Counted from the stretch's first letter, positions 1 through 8,533 are shown. The stretch: DNA of 64,000 nucleotides from Opitutaceae bacterium UBA2377 (GCA_002344205.1 DDSZ01000025.1:19807-83806); one strand, 5' to 3'. Numbers and translations are program-made. The notes: generated by a model from the sequence alone, not told the origin.

Positions 1-876
1 GCGCAGGAGTTCCCCGGCATCCAGACCTATGCGAGCGTCGGCGAGATGCTGAAAAAATCCGACGTCAACCTCGTCGTCCTCATCACCCCGCACAACACCC
101 ACGCCCCGCTCGCGCTTCAGTGCCTCAAGGCCGGCCGTCACGTCGTGTGCGAAAAGCCCTTCGCCATCACGACGAAGGAGTGCGACGCCATGATTGCCGC
201 CGCGAAGCGGGCCGGCGTGATGGTCTCCACCTTCCACAACCGGCACTGGGACGGCTCGGTCATGAAGGCCCTAGAGGTCGTCAGGTCGGGCGTGATCGGC
301 GACCTCGTGCGCATCGAGTGCCACGCCGGCCAGTGGGCCAAGCCGGGCGACTGGTGGCGCAGCAGCCGCTCCATCTCCGGCGGTATCCTCTACGATTGGG
401 GCGTGCATTTCCTCGAGTATGCGCTGCAACTGGTGGACTCCGAGATCACCGAGGTCACCGGCTTTGCCAAGCAGGGGTTCTGGGCTGCGCAGAGCAAGTG
501 GGGCAAGGACACCATCGAGGACGAGGGTCAGGCCGTGGTCCGTTTCCGCAACGGCATCTGGGTGACGCTGACCATCACGCAGATCGACGCCAACCCGAAG
601 CGCGGCATGATGGAGATCACCGGCACCAAGGGCACCTTCCTGTGGGAATACGACCGTCACGAAATCATCGTGCGCGACGGCGACCGGACGTCGGTGACCA
701 AGGGACCCAACCCCAAGGAGCAGTGGGAAAAATATTACGCCAATGTCGCCGCGCACCTCACGAAAGGTGAGCCGTTGGTCATCACCGCCGAGTGGGCCCG
801 GCGCCCGATCCATATCCTCGACTTGGCCGTGCAAAGCGCGAAGCAGGGCCGCACGCTCAAGGCGAAATATAGCTGA
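1..876 (+). CDS. Gfo/Idh/MocA family oxidoreductase (5' end outside window)
   Basis: NAD(P)-dependent oxidoreductase, probably acting on a sugar or cyclitol in the cytoplasm. The frame is open from base 1, so the N-terminus with the GxGxxG dinucleotide loop lies outside the window. Visible is the second half of the Rossmann domain with the family signature CEKPFAITTKEC (the EKP lysine is catalytic in this family), followed by the C-terminal alpha/beta domain with GGILYDWGVHFLEY, where the conserved GxxxDxGxH pattern supplies the active-site Asp and His. The gene ends just before a palindrome and a strong terminator and faces a sugar isomerase gene. Family assignment is firm; the substrate cannot be read from sequence. 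Confidence 0.9.
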   Translation, partial: AQEFPGIQTYASVGEMLKKSDVNLVVLITPHNTHAPLALQCLKAGRHVVCEKPFAITTKECDAMIAAAKRAGVMVSTFHNRHWDGSVMKALEVVRSGVIGDLVRIECHAGQWAKPGDWWRSSRSISGGILYDWGVHFLEYALQLVDSEITEVTGFAKQGFWAAQSKWGKDTIEDEGQAVVRFRNGIWVTLTITQIDANPKRGMMEITGTKGTFLWEYDRHEIIVRDGDRTSVTKGPNPKEQWEKYYANVAAHLTKGEPLVITAEWARRPIHILDLAVQSAKQGRTLKAKYS

Positions 877-890
877 ACGGGACAGGCCAC

Positions 891-911
891 GGTCCGCTCG
901 GAGAGCGGACC
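891..911. repeat. short palindromic repeat unit
   Basis: A perfect hairpin, GGTCCGCTC-GGA-GAGCGGACC, lies 15 bases after the oxidoreductase stop codon and upstream of the real terminator. It has no T-tract. From memory of related genomes I believe such GGTCCGCTC palindromes recur between genes, but no second copy is visible here. It may be a REP-like unit or an RNA-stability hairpin. Confidence 0.5.
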
Positions 912-954
912 CTACCGGCGCTACCGCGCCACGGGCGTTCTGCCTGTGAAAACA

Positions 955-993
955 AGCAAGCCGGCTCCAGGGGGAGCCGGCTTGCTGTTTTTT
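955..993 (+). terminator. strong intrinsic terminator between convergent genes
   Basis: A perfect 14-bp stem (AGCAAGCCGGCTCC paired with GGAGCCGGCTTGCT) with an AGGG loop is followed by GTTTTTT. It terminates the plus-strand oxidoreductase. On the other strand the stem is followed by TTGTTTTC, so it may also serve the facing isomerase gene, which ends 17 bp away. Confidence 0.9.
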
Positions 994-1009
994 GAGAGCC
1001 TTGGCGCGT

Positions 1010-1858
1010 TTACTTCGCGCGGGCCCAGGACTTGGCCAGCTCGCGGCGGAGGATGGCCGCGTCGGGCCAGGACGGGGGCAGGCCGGTGATGTTGTAGCCG
1101 GCACCGCCTTGGTGGTAGGGCCCCATCTCCGGGCAGACGTAGAGCGTCTTGTCCTGGTTTTGCTTCGCGCTCTTCCAGAGCTTGAAGAGGTCGTCGGTGA
1201 AGGCGAGGTAGCTCTTGATCTCGTCGGTAAGCCGGCCCTTGTAGGTCACGGGCACCTGGCAGTGGTGGCCGTTGAAGGGACGGCAGTGCGCCTGTTCCGA
1301 ATTTTCCACGAGGGCGGCTTCTTTCAACAGGTAGGAGCTGTAGTTGCCGGGGTGGATGTGTTTCACCACGGCGAAGTGGGAGAAGTCGAAGTTGATCCGG
1401 ATCATCTTGCCCGTGGCCTTCTTGTAGAGGCGGGCGATCTCGTAGGTCTTCTCCGGCGTCTCGGTGCAGGTGTCGCGGTGGACTTCCAGCGACATGACGA
1501 CGCCGCCGATCTTGTCGGCCGCCTTCATCATCGCGATCCAGTTCTTGGCGGCGACGGCAGGCAGGGTGTCTTCGTCATCGAGCTGCACGTTGATCTGCAC
1601 CGCGCCGGCATCCTTCTGGGCCTGAATGGCCTTGGCGTATTCGGCGGGCTTGCCGGAGTTGTTGGAGATGAAACCGAGGAGATCCTTCAGGCCGTGCTTG
1701 GCGGCGAGGCGGGCATGCTCGGGCGTGAGGGCGGTGGTGATGCCGTCGAAGCCGGCGTCGGCGACGGCGGCGATTTTGCGTTCGAGCGACCATTCCTTCT
1801 TGGGCGAAGGAATGCCGACGAGGGACCAGAGGTTGGCGATGTGGGAGATCTTAGGCAT
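1010..1858 (-). CDS. sugar phosphate isomerase/epimerase (AP endonuclease 2-like TIM barrel)
   Basis: A 282-residue protein with the xylose-isomerase-like TIM-barrel layout: an N-terminal strand with AGFDGITT, a central SLEVHRDT carrying a likely metal-binding Glu and His, then INFDFSHFAVVKHIHP with the Asp/His pair usual for divalent-metal sites, and YVCPEMGPYHQGG near the end. The family isomerises or epimerises sugars and inositol derivatives. It sits between two dehydrogenase genes, so a shared sugar or cyclitol catabolic unit is likely. Length is normal. The fold call is good; the substrate is unknown. Confidence 0.82.
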   Translation of the reverse strand: MPKISHIANLWSLVGIPSPKKEWSLERKIAAVADAGFDGITTALTPEHARLAAKHGLKDLLGFISNNSGKPAEYAKAIQAQKDAGAVQINVQLDDEDTLPAVAAKNWIAMMKAADKIGGVVMSLEVHRDTCTETPEKTYEIARLYKKATGKMIRINFDFSHFAVVKHIHPGNYSSYLLKEAALVENSEQAHCRPFNGHHCQVPVTYKGRLTDEIKSYLAFTDDLFKLWKSAKQNQDKTLYVCPEMGPYHQGGAGYNITGLPPSWPDAAILRRELAKSWARAK

Positions 1859-1992
1859 TGGGATTTTCGATTTTGGATGGCTGAGGCTCTGCGAGCTGGA
1901 CTCGATTTTCGATTGGGGAAGGCATCGACTTTCGGTCGCGGGTTTCGAATGCGAAGCAATCGAAAATCCAAAATCGAAAATCGAAAATTAAC
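1859..1992. repeat. AT-rich TCGAAAATC repeat with a 17-bp perfect inverted repeat
   Basis: The 134-bp gap between two minus-strand genes is built from TCGATTTT/AAAATCGA words and is far richer in A+T than its surroundings. Its ends are a perfect 17-bp inverted repeat: GATTTTCGATTTTGGAT at 1862-1878 and ATCCAAAATCGAAAATC at 1966-1982. The same words recur inside the menE gene (20647-20677) and before polX (22051-22083). No gene or promoter is evident in it. Confidence 0.75.
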
Positions 1993-2880
1993 TCAGGCGT
2001 GACGGCCCTTGAAGGTGAGTTCGGCGACGCCGGACTTGTCGAGGTGGCCGAGGCCGAGCGCGACCATCTTGTCGAACTGCTGCTTGGTCGCGCCGGCGAG
2101 GGGCAGGTTGATGCCGGCCTCGGCGCCGAGGACCCAGGCGATGGTGCTGTCCTTCGCGGCATGGGCGCCGGAGAAGTAGCAGTCGTGGGCGCGGTTTTGC
2201 ATGTCCTCGCCGTCGGTCTTGAGGACCTGCGAGTTGGCGCCGGTCTGGAGAAACACTTCGCGCAGCATGTCGAGGTCGAGCCCGAGTGCGTGGCCGAGGC
2301 CGAGGCCTTCGGCGAGGCCGGCGGTGTTGATGTTCATGACCATGTTGACGAGGGCCTTCACTTGCGCGGCCTGGCCGGTCTTGCCGACGTAGCGGAGGGC
2401 GGTGCTGAGTTTCTCGAGGATGGGCTTGATGCGCTCGAAGGTCTTCTTTTCGCCGCCGCACATGAGGTAGAGCGTGCCGTTGCGGGCCTGCGGGATGGAG
2501 GAGGCCATGCAGCCTTCGAGGGAGACGGCACCGGCTTTCTTGGCGCGACGCTCGACCTCGACGTGGGTCTTGGGGGTGATGGTGGCGCAGTTGACGAAGA
2601 CCTTGCCCTTGGCCTTCACGAGGAGCGAATCGCCGGACTCGGCGAAAACGCCGAGCTGGGCGGCATCGTCGGTGACGACGGTGAAGATGACGTCGGCCGA
2701 CGCGGTGACGGCGGCGAGGGACTTGGCGTGCTTGGCGCCGATTTCCTTGGCGAGGGCGGCGGCTGAGGGGGCGTAGGAATCATAGACGGCGGCGACTTTG
2801 TAGCCGCAATCTTTGAGGCGGCGGGCCATGTTGCCGCCCATGCGACCGACTCCGACGAAGGCAATTTTTTCCGAGGACAT
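1993..2880 (-). CDS. NAD(P)-dependent 3-hydroxyisobutyrate dehydrogenase-family oxidoreductase
   Basis: A 295-residue beta-hydroxyacid dehydrogenase. The start is set by MSSEKIAFVGVGRMGGNMAR, where GVGRMGGNMA is the GxGxxG dinucleotide site at residues 9-18. Later blocks fit the family: the substrate-site region near SLEGCMASSIPQARNGTLYL (usual form D-A-P-V-S-G-G), KTGQAAQVKALVNMVMN carrying the catalytic lysine, and a C-terminal all-helical domain. The variant substrate loop, CMASSIP rather than DAPVSG, hints at a substrate unlike hydroxyisobutyrate. The open frame extends upstream well beyond this start, but that part overlaps the hydrolase gene and is composition-driven. Confidence 0.85.
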   Translation of the reverse strand: MSSEKIAFVGVGRMGGNMARRLKDCGYKVAAVYDSYAPSAAALAKEIGAKHAKSLAAVTASADVIFTVVTDDAAQLGVFAESGDSLLVKAKGKVFVNCATITPKTHVEVERRAKKAGAVSLEGCMASSIPQARNGTLYLMCGGEKKTFERIKPILEKLSTALRYVGKTGQAAQVKALVNMVMNINTAGLAEGLGLGHALGLDLDMLREVFLQTGANSQVLKTDGEDMQNRAHDCYFSGAHAAKDSTIAWVLGAEAGINLPLAGATKQQFDKMVALGLGHLDKSGVAELTFKGRHA

Positions 2881-2918
2881 GTCTGTGGTTGGTGGTTCGA
2901 GGTTTTTGGGTTGAAGCG

Positions 2919-3746
2919 TTAGCGGGCGAAAAAGGGGTTGTGCTCCTTTTCCTGGGCGAGGGTGCTGAGCGGGCCGTGGCCGCAGGCGAAGACGGTGTCG
3001 TTGGGGAGCGGCAGGAGCTTCTCCTTGTTGTTGCGATACTGGTCCTCGAAGTTCGTGGGGCTGCCGCCCATGGAGCACGAGAAAACGGAGTCGCCGACGA
3101 TGGCGAGCGGCCAACTGAGGCCGGTCACGAAGAAGGTCGTCTGGCCGGGGGAGTGGCCCCAGGTGTAAAGCGTCTTGATGGCGAGTCCGTCGAGGTGGAA
3201 GTGGGCGTTTTCCTTGAAGGTCTTGGCCCCGGCAAAATCCACCGGTTCGCGCTCGCTGGCCCAGATTTCGGCCTTGGGGTGGGCGGCGGCGAGCTTGGCC
3301 AGGTCGGCGATATGATCGTCGTGGGTGTGCGTGATGAAGATGTAGCGCAGGTCGAGGCCCTCGGCGTGGATGGTGTCGAGCATGGCCTGGCAATCGGCGC
3401 CGGTGTCGAAGACCGCCGCCTGGCGGGAGCGCACGTCCCAGATGAGGTAGCTGTTTACCGTCATGTCCTCAAACGGGGTGTTGAACATGGCGAAACCCCG
3501 CGGGAACACGGGCTGCTCGGGATACCACGCCTTGTGGGCCAGCGCCTCCAGTGCATTGGGCGAGAGCCGGAGGTGGCGGGCCACGCGGCGGATGACGGCC
3601 GGGATGACCTCGCCGCCCTTCACGGCGGCAAGATCGGCGGCGCTGACCTCGGCGCGTCCGGCGAGATCCTCGTCGGAGATTTTCAGGCCGCGCTGGGTCT
3701 TGTTGATGACGTCGTTGAAGTTATCCTCGATCGGAATGCGGGGCAT
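2919..3746 (-). CDS. metallo-beta-lactamase-fold hydrolase with N-terminal helical (HTH-like) segment
   Basis: A 275-residue cytoplasmic hydrolase. Residues from about 85 on form an MBL domain: YLIWDVRSRQAAVFDTGAD, the metal motif THTHDDHIADL (HxHxDH), TWGHSPGQTTFF with the third His, a VGDSVF block, and a C-terminal FACGHGPLSTL. This order matches glyoxalase II-like thioesterases. Residues 20-75 (KISDEDLAGRAEVSAADLAAV and following) look like an XRE-type helix-turn-helix plus the link that positions it. There is no signal peptide. It runs in the same direction as the dehydrogenase 38 bp downstream and probably shares its transcript. Substrate unknown. Confidence 0.82.
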   Translation of the reverse strand: MPRIPIEDNFNDVINKTQRGLKISDEDLAGRAEVSAADLAAVKGGEVIPAVIRRVARHLRLSPNALEALAHKAWYPEQPVFPRGFAMFNTPFEDMTVNSYLIWDVRSRQAAVFDTGADCQAMLDTIHAEGLDLRYIFITHTHDDHIADLAKLAAAHPKAEIWASEREPVDFAGAKTFKENAHFHLDGLAIKTLYTWGHSPGQTTFFVTGLSWPLAIVGDSVFSCSMGGSPTNFEDQYRNNKEKLLPLPNDTVFACGHGPLSTLAQEKEHNPFFAR

Positions 3747-3835
3747 GGGCGGACAGTAAATGGCCGCGGAGAACGCACGCGCAAGCCGGAAGGCGCTGAA
3801 AATTCGTCATCATCCGCGTCCACGCGCGGTTGTGC

Positions 3836-5314
3836 TCACATTGGTTTCGGCGAACGGGGCGGGCATGTCGCGGCATTCGCGAGCGGATAGGAGGAGCGGA
3901 TGCGGGCAAGGAGGTCCTGATAAAAGTCGAAACAGGGATCGCCGGGGGTGCGCGGGAGCTGGCGGTCGAGGTCGCGGGCGGTCTGGTTGGCCCGCGCGAG
4001 GGATTCCTCGCGGATCCTGGCCCCGCGCTCGCGGTAGCCGGTGTTGTCCACGCCGGCGTGTTCGGCGAGCAGGGGCAGCCAGTTGTGCGCGTATTGCACG
4101 TGCGCGGTCTCGTCGATGATGTCGAAGAGCATCATCTCGGCGGATTCGAGGTCCTGGCCTTCCTTGAAGTCCACGTAGCCTTCGTTTTTCACGACGAAGT
4201 GGCCGGTCTCGGCGACCATGCCGATCATGAAGACGTGCTCATATAAATGCTGCGGCGTCATGGGATCGAGCTTGCAGGGTGCGAGCAACGCGGCCTGCTG
4301 CGCATAGGCTTCGTCGAGGGTGAGGCCTTTCTCGGCGGCGAGCTTGCGCAGTTCCTCGTCGCGCTGGCCCTGATCGTAGCCGGAGAAGCCGACCTCATCG
4401 AGGCTGATGCCGAAATCCTGCAGGCGCGAGTAGCCGGAGTCGCCGTGGCGGGATTCGTCCCAGAGATGGCGGGAGATATCGTGGTGCCACTGCCAGGGCA
4501 TGTAATGGCCGTAGTAAAGCCAGGCGAGCTGGTCGTCGGGCAGATTCTTCTCCAGCATGTAACCGTAGGCCCAAAACAGCCGGCGCGCCTCGATGCTGGT
4601 GACGAAATCCGCGCGCACGTAGTCCATGAAAGGCTGCTTCGGGCGGATGGGTTCGGTGCGGGAGCTGAAACGGCTCAGGCGGAAATCGGTGCCGACGCCG
4701 GCGGGCCGGGCCTCGGCTCCGCGCTCGACCGGGAGCGGGGCGCGGAACGAGCCGACAGCCGCCAAGTGGCCGCTGACGCGTTCGCGGTAGGCTGCGTCGG
4801 TCTTGTGTGGGTGGCGACGCCGGTAGTCGCGATACCAGAGCCACTGCTGGCTCTTGATCTGGTTGATCTCATGGAGCAGCGCGATGGTCGGCGCATCATG
4901 CACGGGGTGCACCGCGGCACTGTATTCGCCGTAAGCGCCGACCAAGGTCTTCAACAGCAGCTCGTAGATGCCGTCGAGCGCATCGTGGAGCGTGGGGGCG
5001 AGGAGCGCGGCGTTGGCCAGCGCTTCAAGCCGGTTGCTGACGGGCGCATCGGCCTTGCCGCCGGGAAACTGCTCGACGCGCTCGCGCAGGCGGCGGACGC
5101 ACTCGGCTTGGTCCCAAATATGGCGGTGGATCACGCTCTTGTCGGACCATTCCGGGACGTCCTTGCCCCAGGCGGCGATGAGCCGATGGATGGATTTCTC
5201 CAGGTATTGCCAGTCGTTCAGCAGGTCCACGGTGCGCGGCTTCTGCTTGGAGTCGGCATCGACGAGAACGGTGCGCTTGAGGGGAGTGGGGGCGTCGGCA
5301 ACGAGCGTGCTCAT
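3836..5314 (-). CDS. ferritin-like/diiron-type hypothetical protein
   Basis: A 492-residue soluble protein that I do not recognise by name. Its second half is helical and carries three ExxH motifs: ESRH at 287-290, ETGH at 369-372 and ETAH at 402-405 (in FDIIDETAHVQYAHNW). Repeated ExxH in helices is the ligand pattern of carboxylate-bridged diiron, ferritin-like proteins, so a diiron oxidase or oxygenase is a reasonable inference. The first 230 residues show no motif. The gene is transcribed away from an AraC regulator gene across a 57-bp gap, so the regulator probably controls it. There is no signal peptide. Confidence 0.6.
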   Translation of the reverse strand: MSTLVADAPTPLKRTVLVDADSKQKPRTVDLLNDWQYLEKSIHRLIAAWGKDVPEWSDKSVIHRHIWDQAECVRRLRERVEQFPGGKADAPVSNRLEALANAALLAPTLHDALDGIYELLLKTLVGAYGEYSAAVHPVHDAPTIALLHEINQIKSQQWLWYRDYRRRHPHKTDAAYRERVSGHLAAVGSFRAPLPVERGAEARPAGVGTDFRLSRFSSRTEPIRPKQPFMDYVRADFVTSIEARRLFWAYGYMLEKNLPDDQLAWLYYGHYMPWQWHHDISRHLWDESRHGDSGYSRLQDFGISLDEVGFSGYDQGQRDEELRKLAAEKGLTLDEAYAQQAALLAPCKLDPMTPQHLYEHVFMIGMVAETGHFVVKNEGYVDFKEGQDLESAEMMLFDIIDETAHVQYAHNWLPLLAEHAGVDNTGYRERGARIREESLARANQTARDLDRQLPRTPGDPCFDFYQDLLARIRSSYPLANAATCPPRSPKPM

Positions 5315-5371
5315 TACTGACCATCATAGCATTAATCTTGCGTTATGCCTATGTCTGGGAGCGCATGACTT

Positions 5372-6184
5372 GTGCCTAAAATTGACCAACAGCTCTGGCA
5401 TAACCCTTTCACGCGGGACGGGCTCCGGTTGCCGGCGGCGGCAGGCCCGGAAAGTTTTCAGATCCACGAGGCGGGCGTGATCACCCTCGGGGAAAACTGG
5501 CAGCATCGGAATGTATGCAGCCCGTTTTGGCGGTTGTTTTATGATTTCGACCGCGGGGCTTGGGTGAAATCCGGCGGCCGGCGGCTGGCGCTTGGTCCCG
5601 GGCGGATGGTGGTGATGCCCGATGGGGTGCCGTTCGATTGCGGAAGCCGGGCGGGGGTCGGGCATCTGTGGTTGCACTTTTCGCTGCATCTGGCGCTGCC
5701 CTCGGCGGCGCCGGAGGTTTTTGCGCTGCCGGCCGGTCCGGCGTTGCGCGCGGTGGCGGAGGAACTCCGGGGGCGGGTGGCGGCCGGCCGGCCGGAGGCC
5801 GTGCGGCATACGGGCGCGGCACTGTTGCATTTGGTTTTTGCCGGCAGCGGGTTGATGCCGGCGGCGATGCCGGAACGGCTGCGCGCGAGCTGCGGCTGGA
5901 TCGAGCGCAACCTCGGCGGCGAGATTTCCAATGCGGCGCTGGCGGAGCGCGCGGGGATGAGCGTCGAGGCTTTCATCCGCTGGTTCAAGGCCCGGACGGG
6001 CCGCACCCCGGCGGCGTTTGTGACGGAGCGACGGGTGCGGGAAGCCTGCCGCCGGCTGGCCTTTGGCGAGGAGTCCATCGAGCAGGTTGCGGAGGCGACC
6101 GGCTTTGCCAACCGCCATCATTTCAGCCGGGTCTTCAAGCAGCATGCCGGGTGCGGACCGGCGGAGTTTCGGCGGGGGCGGTAA
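5372..6184 (+). CDS. AraC family transcriptional regulator
   Basis: A 270-residue DNA-binding regulator. The N-terminal half (residues 25-110) is a cupin-type ligand-sensing domain (FQIHEAGVITLGENWQHRN, then GPGRMVVMPDGVPFDCG). The C-terminal 100 residues are the double helix-turn-helix: NAALAERAGMSVEAFIRWFK as the first HTH and ESIEQVAEATGFANRHHFSR as the second. Start is GTG: the ATG codons just upstream run into a stop within a few codons. It is divergent from the ferritin-like gene, its most likely target; autoregulation is also common in this family. The effector is unknown, probably a sugar or phenolic compound. Confidence 0.9.
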   Translation: MPKIDQQLWHNPFTRDGLRLPAAAGPESFQIHEAGVITLGENWQHRNVCSPFWRLFYDFDRGAWVKSGGRRLALGPGRMVVMPDGVPFDCGSRAGVGHLWLHFSLHLALPSAAPEVFALPAGPALRAVAEELRGRVAAGRPEAVRHTGAALLHLVFAGSGLMPAAMPERLRASCGWIERNLGGEISNAALAERAGMSVEAFIRWFKARTGRTPAAFVTERRVREACRRLAFGEESIEQVAEATGFANRHHFSRVFKQHAGCGPAEFRRGR

Positions 6185-6310
6185 ACTTTTGTATATTCAG
6201 GACGCTATACATGGTTGGCGCGGCTTTATATTGGGCGCGGCATGCCCAATCATATAAGACTTGCTCCGGTCGGAAGTCGGTATGATATTGGCGTGGAACC
6301 GATAATCATT

Positions 6311-6685
6311 ATGGCAAAAGACAAAATACTAAAGGCACTGGCCGCGGCCCGCGCCAAAGTGGAAAAACTCGAAGCGGCCATGGCCGCCAAACGCAACCGG
6401 CTGCTGGCCCGCGTGCATGAGCAGCACGGCTTCGCGAGCCTGGAGGATTTCATCAATGCGCTCAAGCAGGTCGCCAAGGGCGGCGGTCGCAAGGGCAAGG
6501 CCAAGGCCGCCGGCGGCAAACGTCGCAAACGCGCGGTCATCACCCCGGAGATCAAGGCGAAGGTGAAGGCGCTGGCGCAGGCTGGAAAAACCGGCGCCGA
6601 GATCGTGAAGGAGACCGGCATCTCGCTGCCCAGCGTGCAGAACATCAAGAAAGAGCTCGGCCTCACCAAGGCGCGGAAAAAGTAA
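6311..6685 (+). CDS. small basic helix-turn-helix protein
   Basis: A 124-residue protein in three parts: an N-terminal coiled coil (KALAAARAKVEKLEAAMA), a Lys/Gly/Arg-rich middle resembling histone-like tails, and a C-terminal resolvase/Hin-type helix-turn-helix (KVKALAQAGKTGAEIVKETG and following, ISLPSVQNIKKELGL). It probably binds DNA as a dimer. The ATG chosen is followed at once by the coiled coil; upstream in-frame codons show no protein-like composition. It stands alone and is followed by a clear terminator. The target is unknown. Confidence 0.7.
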   Translation: MAKDKILKALAAARAKVEKLEAAMAAKRNRLLARVHEQHGFASLEDFINALKQVAKGGGRKGKAKAAGGKRRKRAVITPEIKAKVKALAQAGKTGAEIVKETGISLPSVQNIKKELGLTKARKK

Positions 6686-6707
6686 GTCCCGCATTTTCGC
6701 ATTCCCG

Positions 6708-6734
6708 GCCCCGGTTTTATCGCCGGGGCTTTTT
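6708..6734 (+). terminator. intrinsic terminator of the small HTH gene
   Basis: A 7-bp GC stem (GCCCCGG paired with CCGGGGC) with an 8-nt loop is followed by TTTTTG, 22 bases after the stop codon. It separates the HTH gene from the aminotransferase gene. Confidence 0.85.
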
Positions 6735-6773
6735 GTTGATGACAAGGGCGGGCCGGCCGGTGCTGATGGGGTC

Positions 6774-7694
6774 ATGTCCGCCGACTATATCCAGGCCAAC
6801 ACAAACGGCCGCCTGCACGACGCCCGCGAACCGTCCATCTCGCCGCTGAACCGGGGTTTTCTCTACGGGGATGCGGTCTATGAAGTCTGGCGGACCTACG
6901 ACGGTGTGCTCTTTGCGTGGAAGGAGCACTGGGAGCGGCTTGAGCAATCGGCGCGTGCCCTGCACTTTGGGCTCACGGTCACGGAAGGGACGATGCTGGC
7001 CGAAATCAAGCGCACCGCGGCGGCATATCGCGCGGCGACCGGCTGCGCGGGCGAACTTTATGTGCGGCTGCAGATCACGCGCGGCGGCGGTCCCATCGGG
7101 CTGGACCCCGGGCTGGCCGACCGGCCGGACTTTGTCCTGCTGGTGCAGGCGAACAAGCCGGTGCCGCCGGAAAAACTGCGCACGGGCTATGTGCTTTCCG
7201 TGGCGACCCAGTTGCACCGCAACCCCGCCGATACGCTCAACCCTGCTTGGAAAACGGGCAACTATCTCAACAATATCCTCTGCCTCAGCGAGGCCCGGCA
7301 GCGCGGGGCGGACGAGGTGGTCATCACGAATCTTGCCGGCGAAGTGACCGAGGCGGCGGTGACGAATCTGGGTTTTGTGCTCGACGGCGTGATCCTGACG
7401 CCGCCGTTATCGGTCGGCATCCTGGCGGGCATCACCCGCGAGTTGGTGATCCGCCGCATCGCGCCCGCCGCGGGCCTGAAGGTGACCGAGACCGTGGTGC
7501 GGCCGGAAGATTTTGCCACGATGCAGGAGTGTTTCATGCTTTCCACCACCCGCGACGTGTCTCCGGTGGGACGGATTGACGGCCAGAGCTTCCGGGTGGG
7601 GCCGGATACGGTGACGATGCGGTTGAAGGCGGCGTTTGCGGAATATGTGCGGGGCTACGTCGCAGAGCACCCCGGGCAGAGTCTGCTTCAGTAA
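6774..7694 (+). CDS. class IV PLP aminotransferase (BCAT/D-amino acid transaminase family)
   Basis: A 306-residue fold-type IV enzyme. It opens with SPLNRGFLYGDAVYEVWRTY, the family's N-terminal block. The PLP lysine lies in NPAWKTGNYLNN, and the phosphate-binding region in NLAGEVTEAAVTNLGFVLDG. Branched-chain aminotransferase, D-amino-acid aminotransferase and aminodeoxychorismate lyase all share this frame. The context (next to folate and tRNA genes) does not settle which one this is. Its stop codon overlaps the stop of the facing rhodanese gene. Confidence 0.85.
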   Translation: MSADYIQANTNGRLHDAREPSISPLNRGFLYGDAVYEVWRTYDGVLFAWKEHWERLEQSARALHFGLTVTEGTMLAEIKRTAAAYRAATGCAGELYVRLQITRGGGPIGLDPGLADRPDFVLLVQANKPVPPEKLRTGYVLSVATQLHRNPADTLNPAWKTGNYLNNILCLSEARQRGADEVVITNLAGEVTEAAVTNLGFVLDGVILTPPLSVGILAGITRELVIRRIAPAAGLKVTETVVRPEDFATMQECFMLSTTRDVSPVGRIDGQSFRVGPDTVTMRLKAAFAEYVRGYVAEHPGQSLLQ

Positions 7695-8026
7695 CGGGCG
7701 AGGGCAGGATCAAGCTCGGCGGCCCACGCGTCGATGCCGCCCGCGATGTTGGAGACGGCATCCAGGCCGTGGTGGCGTAAAAATTCAGTGACTCGCCGGC
7801 TGCGCCCGCCGTGGTGACACAGGACAAGGATGTGGCGGTCGCGGGGCAGCGTGGAGAGGTTTTCGGGAATCTCGCGCATCGGGATATGCAGGCCGCCGGG
7901 GAGACGGCAGATGTCGCGTTCGAAAACCTCGCGGACATCCAGCAGCAGGGTTTGCCCCGGGTTGGCATCGAGCAACTCGCGGGCGGTGGCGACAGAGATT
8001 TCCAAGGGAACGGAGGAGCCGGACAT
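7688..8026 (-). CDS. rhodanese-like domain protein
   Basis: A 112-residue single-domain rhodanese. LLLDVREVFERDICRLPGGLHIPM is the N-terminal block, and VLCHHGGRSRRV holds the catalytic Cys in a CxxGxR-type loop, so sulfur transfer or thiosulfate reduction is possible. SNIAGGIDAWA closes the domain. No signal peptide or membrane segment. The chosen ATG gives the normal single-domain length; the longer upstream frame would overlap ruvX. The gene tail overlaps the tail of the facing aminotransferase gene by 7 bp. Confidence 0.88.
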   Translation of the reverse strand: MSGSSVPLEISVATARELLDANPGQTLLLDVREVFERDICRLPGGLHIPMREIPENLSTLPRDRHILVLCHHGGRSRRVTEFLRHHGLDAVSNIAGGIDAWAAELDPALARY

Positions 8027-8104
8027 GGGCGGCAGGAAGAGCCGCGCCGCGAGCGGGCGCAAATGAAATTGCGCCCGGCCGGGTGCGGCGCCCAAATCCG
8101 CGCC

Positions 8105-8533
8105 ATGCAATGTCTGGGCATAGACTATGGCACCCGGCGGATCGGGCTCAGCTACGGCGACGAGATCGGCGTGGCAACCCCGCTGCCCGCGCTGGTGCAA
8201 TCCGCGCCCGAGCAACGCTGGACGGCGCTGCGCGACGTGGTGAAGTCGCGCCGGATCACCGACCTCGTGCTGGGCTACCCGTTCAACATGGACGGCACGG
8301 CGGGCTTCAAGGCGAAGGAAGTGGACGAGTTTGCCGCGCGGCTGAAAGCGGAGTTTGGCTTGCCGGTGCATTTGGTGGACGAGCGGCTGACCAGCTATGA
8401 GGCGGAGTCCACCATCGCGAAGGCGAAGCGCCGGGAGGTGCGCGCCAGCGGCTTGGTGGATTCGCGGGCGGCGACGATCATCCTGCAGGATTACCTTGAC
8501 CAGAAGCTGCCGCCGGCGGCAGCGGAGTCATGA
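8105..8533 (+). CDS. ruvX: RuvX/YqgF family Holliday-junction resolvase-like nuclease
   Basis: A 142-residue RNase H-fold protein beginning CLGIDYGTRRIGLSYGDE, with the acidic catalytic Asp in the first strand. LVLGYPFNMDGTAGFKA and LPVHLVDERLTSYEAES follow in the family order, ending with DSRAATIILQDYL. Homologues take part in pre-16S rRNA 5'-end processing and are proposed Holliday-junction resolvases. The start at MQCLG matches family length; an in-frame ATG 42 bp upstream is less likely. The stop overlaps the truA start (ATGA), so the two are translationally coupled. Confidence 0.92.
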   Translation: MQCLGIDYGTRRIGLSYGDEIGVATPLPALVQSAPEQRWTALRDVVKSRRITDLVLGYPFNMDGTAGFKAKEVDEFAARLKAEFGLPVHLVDERLTSYEAESTIAKAKRREVRASGLVDSRAATIILQDYLDQKLPPAAAES

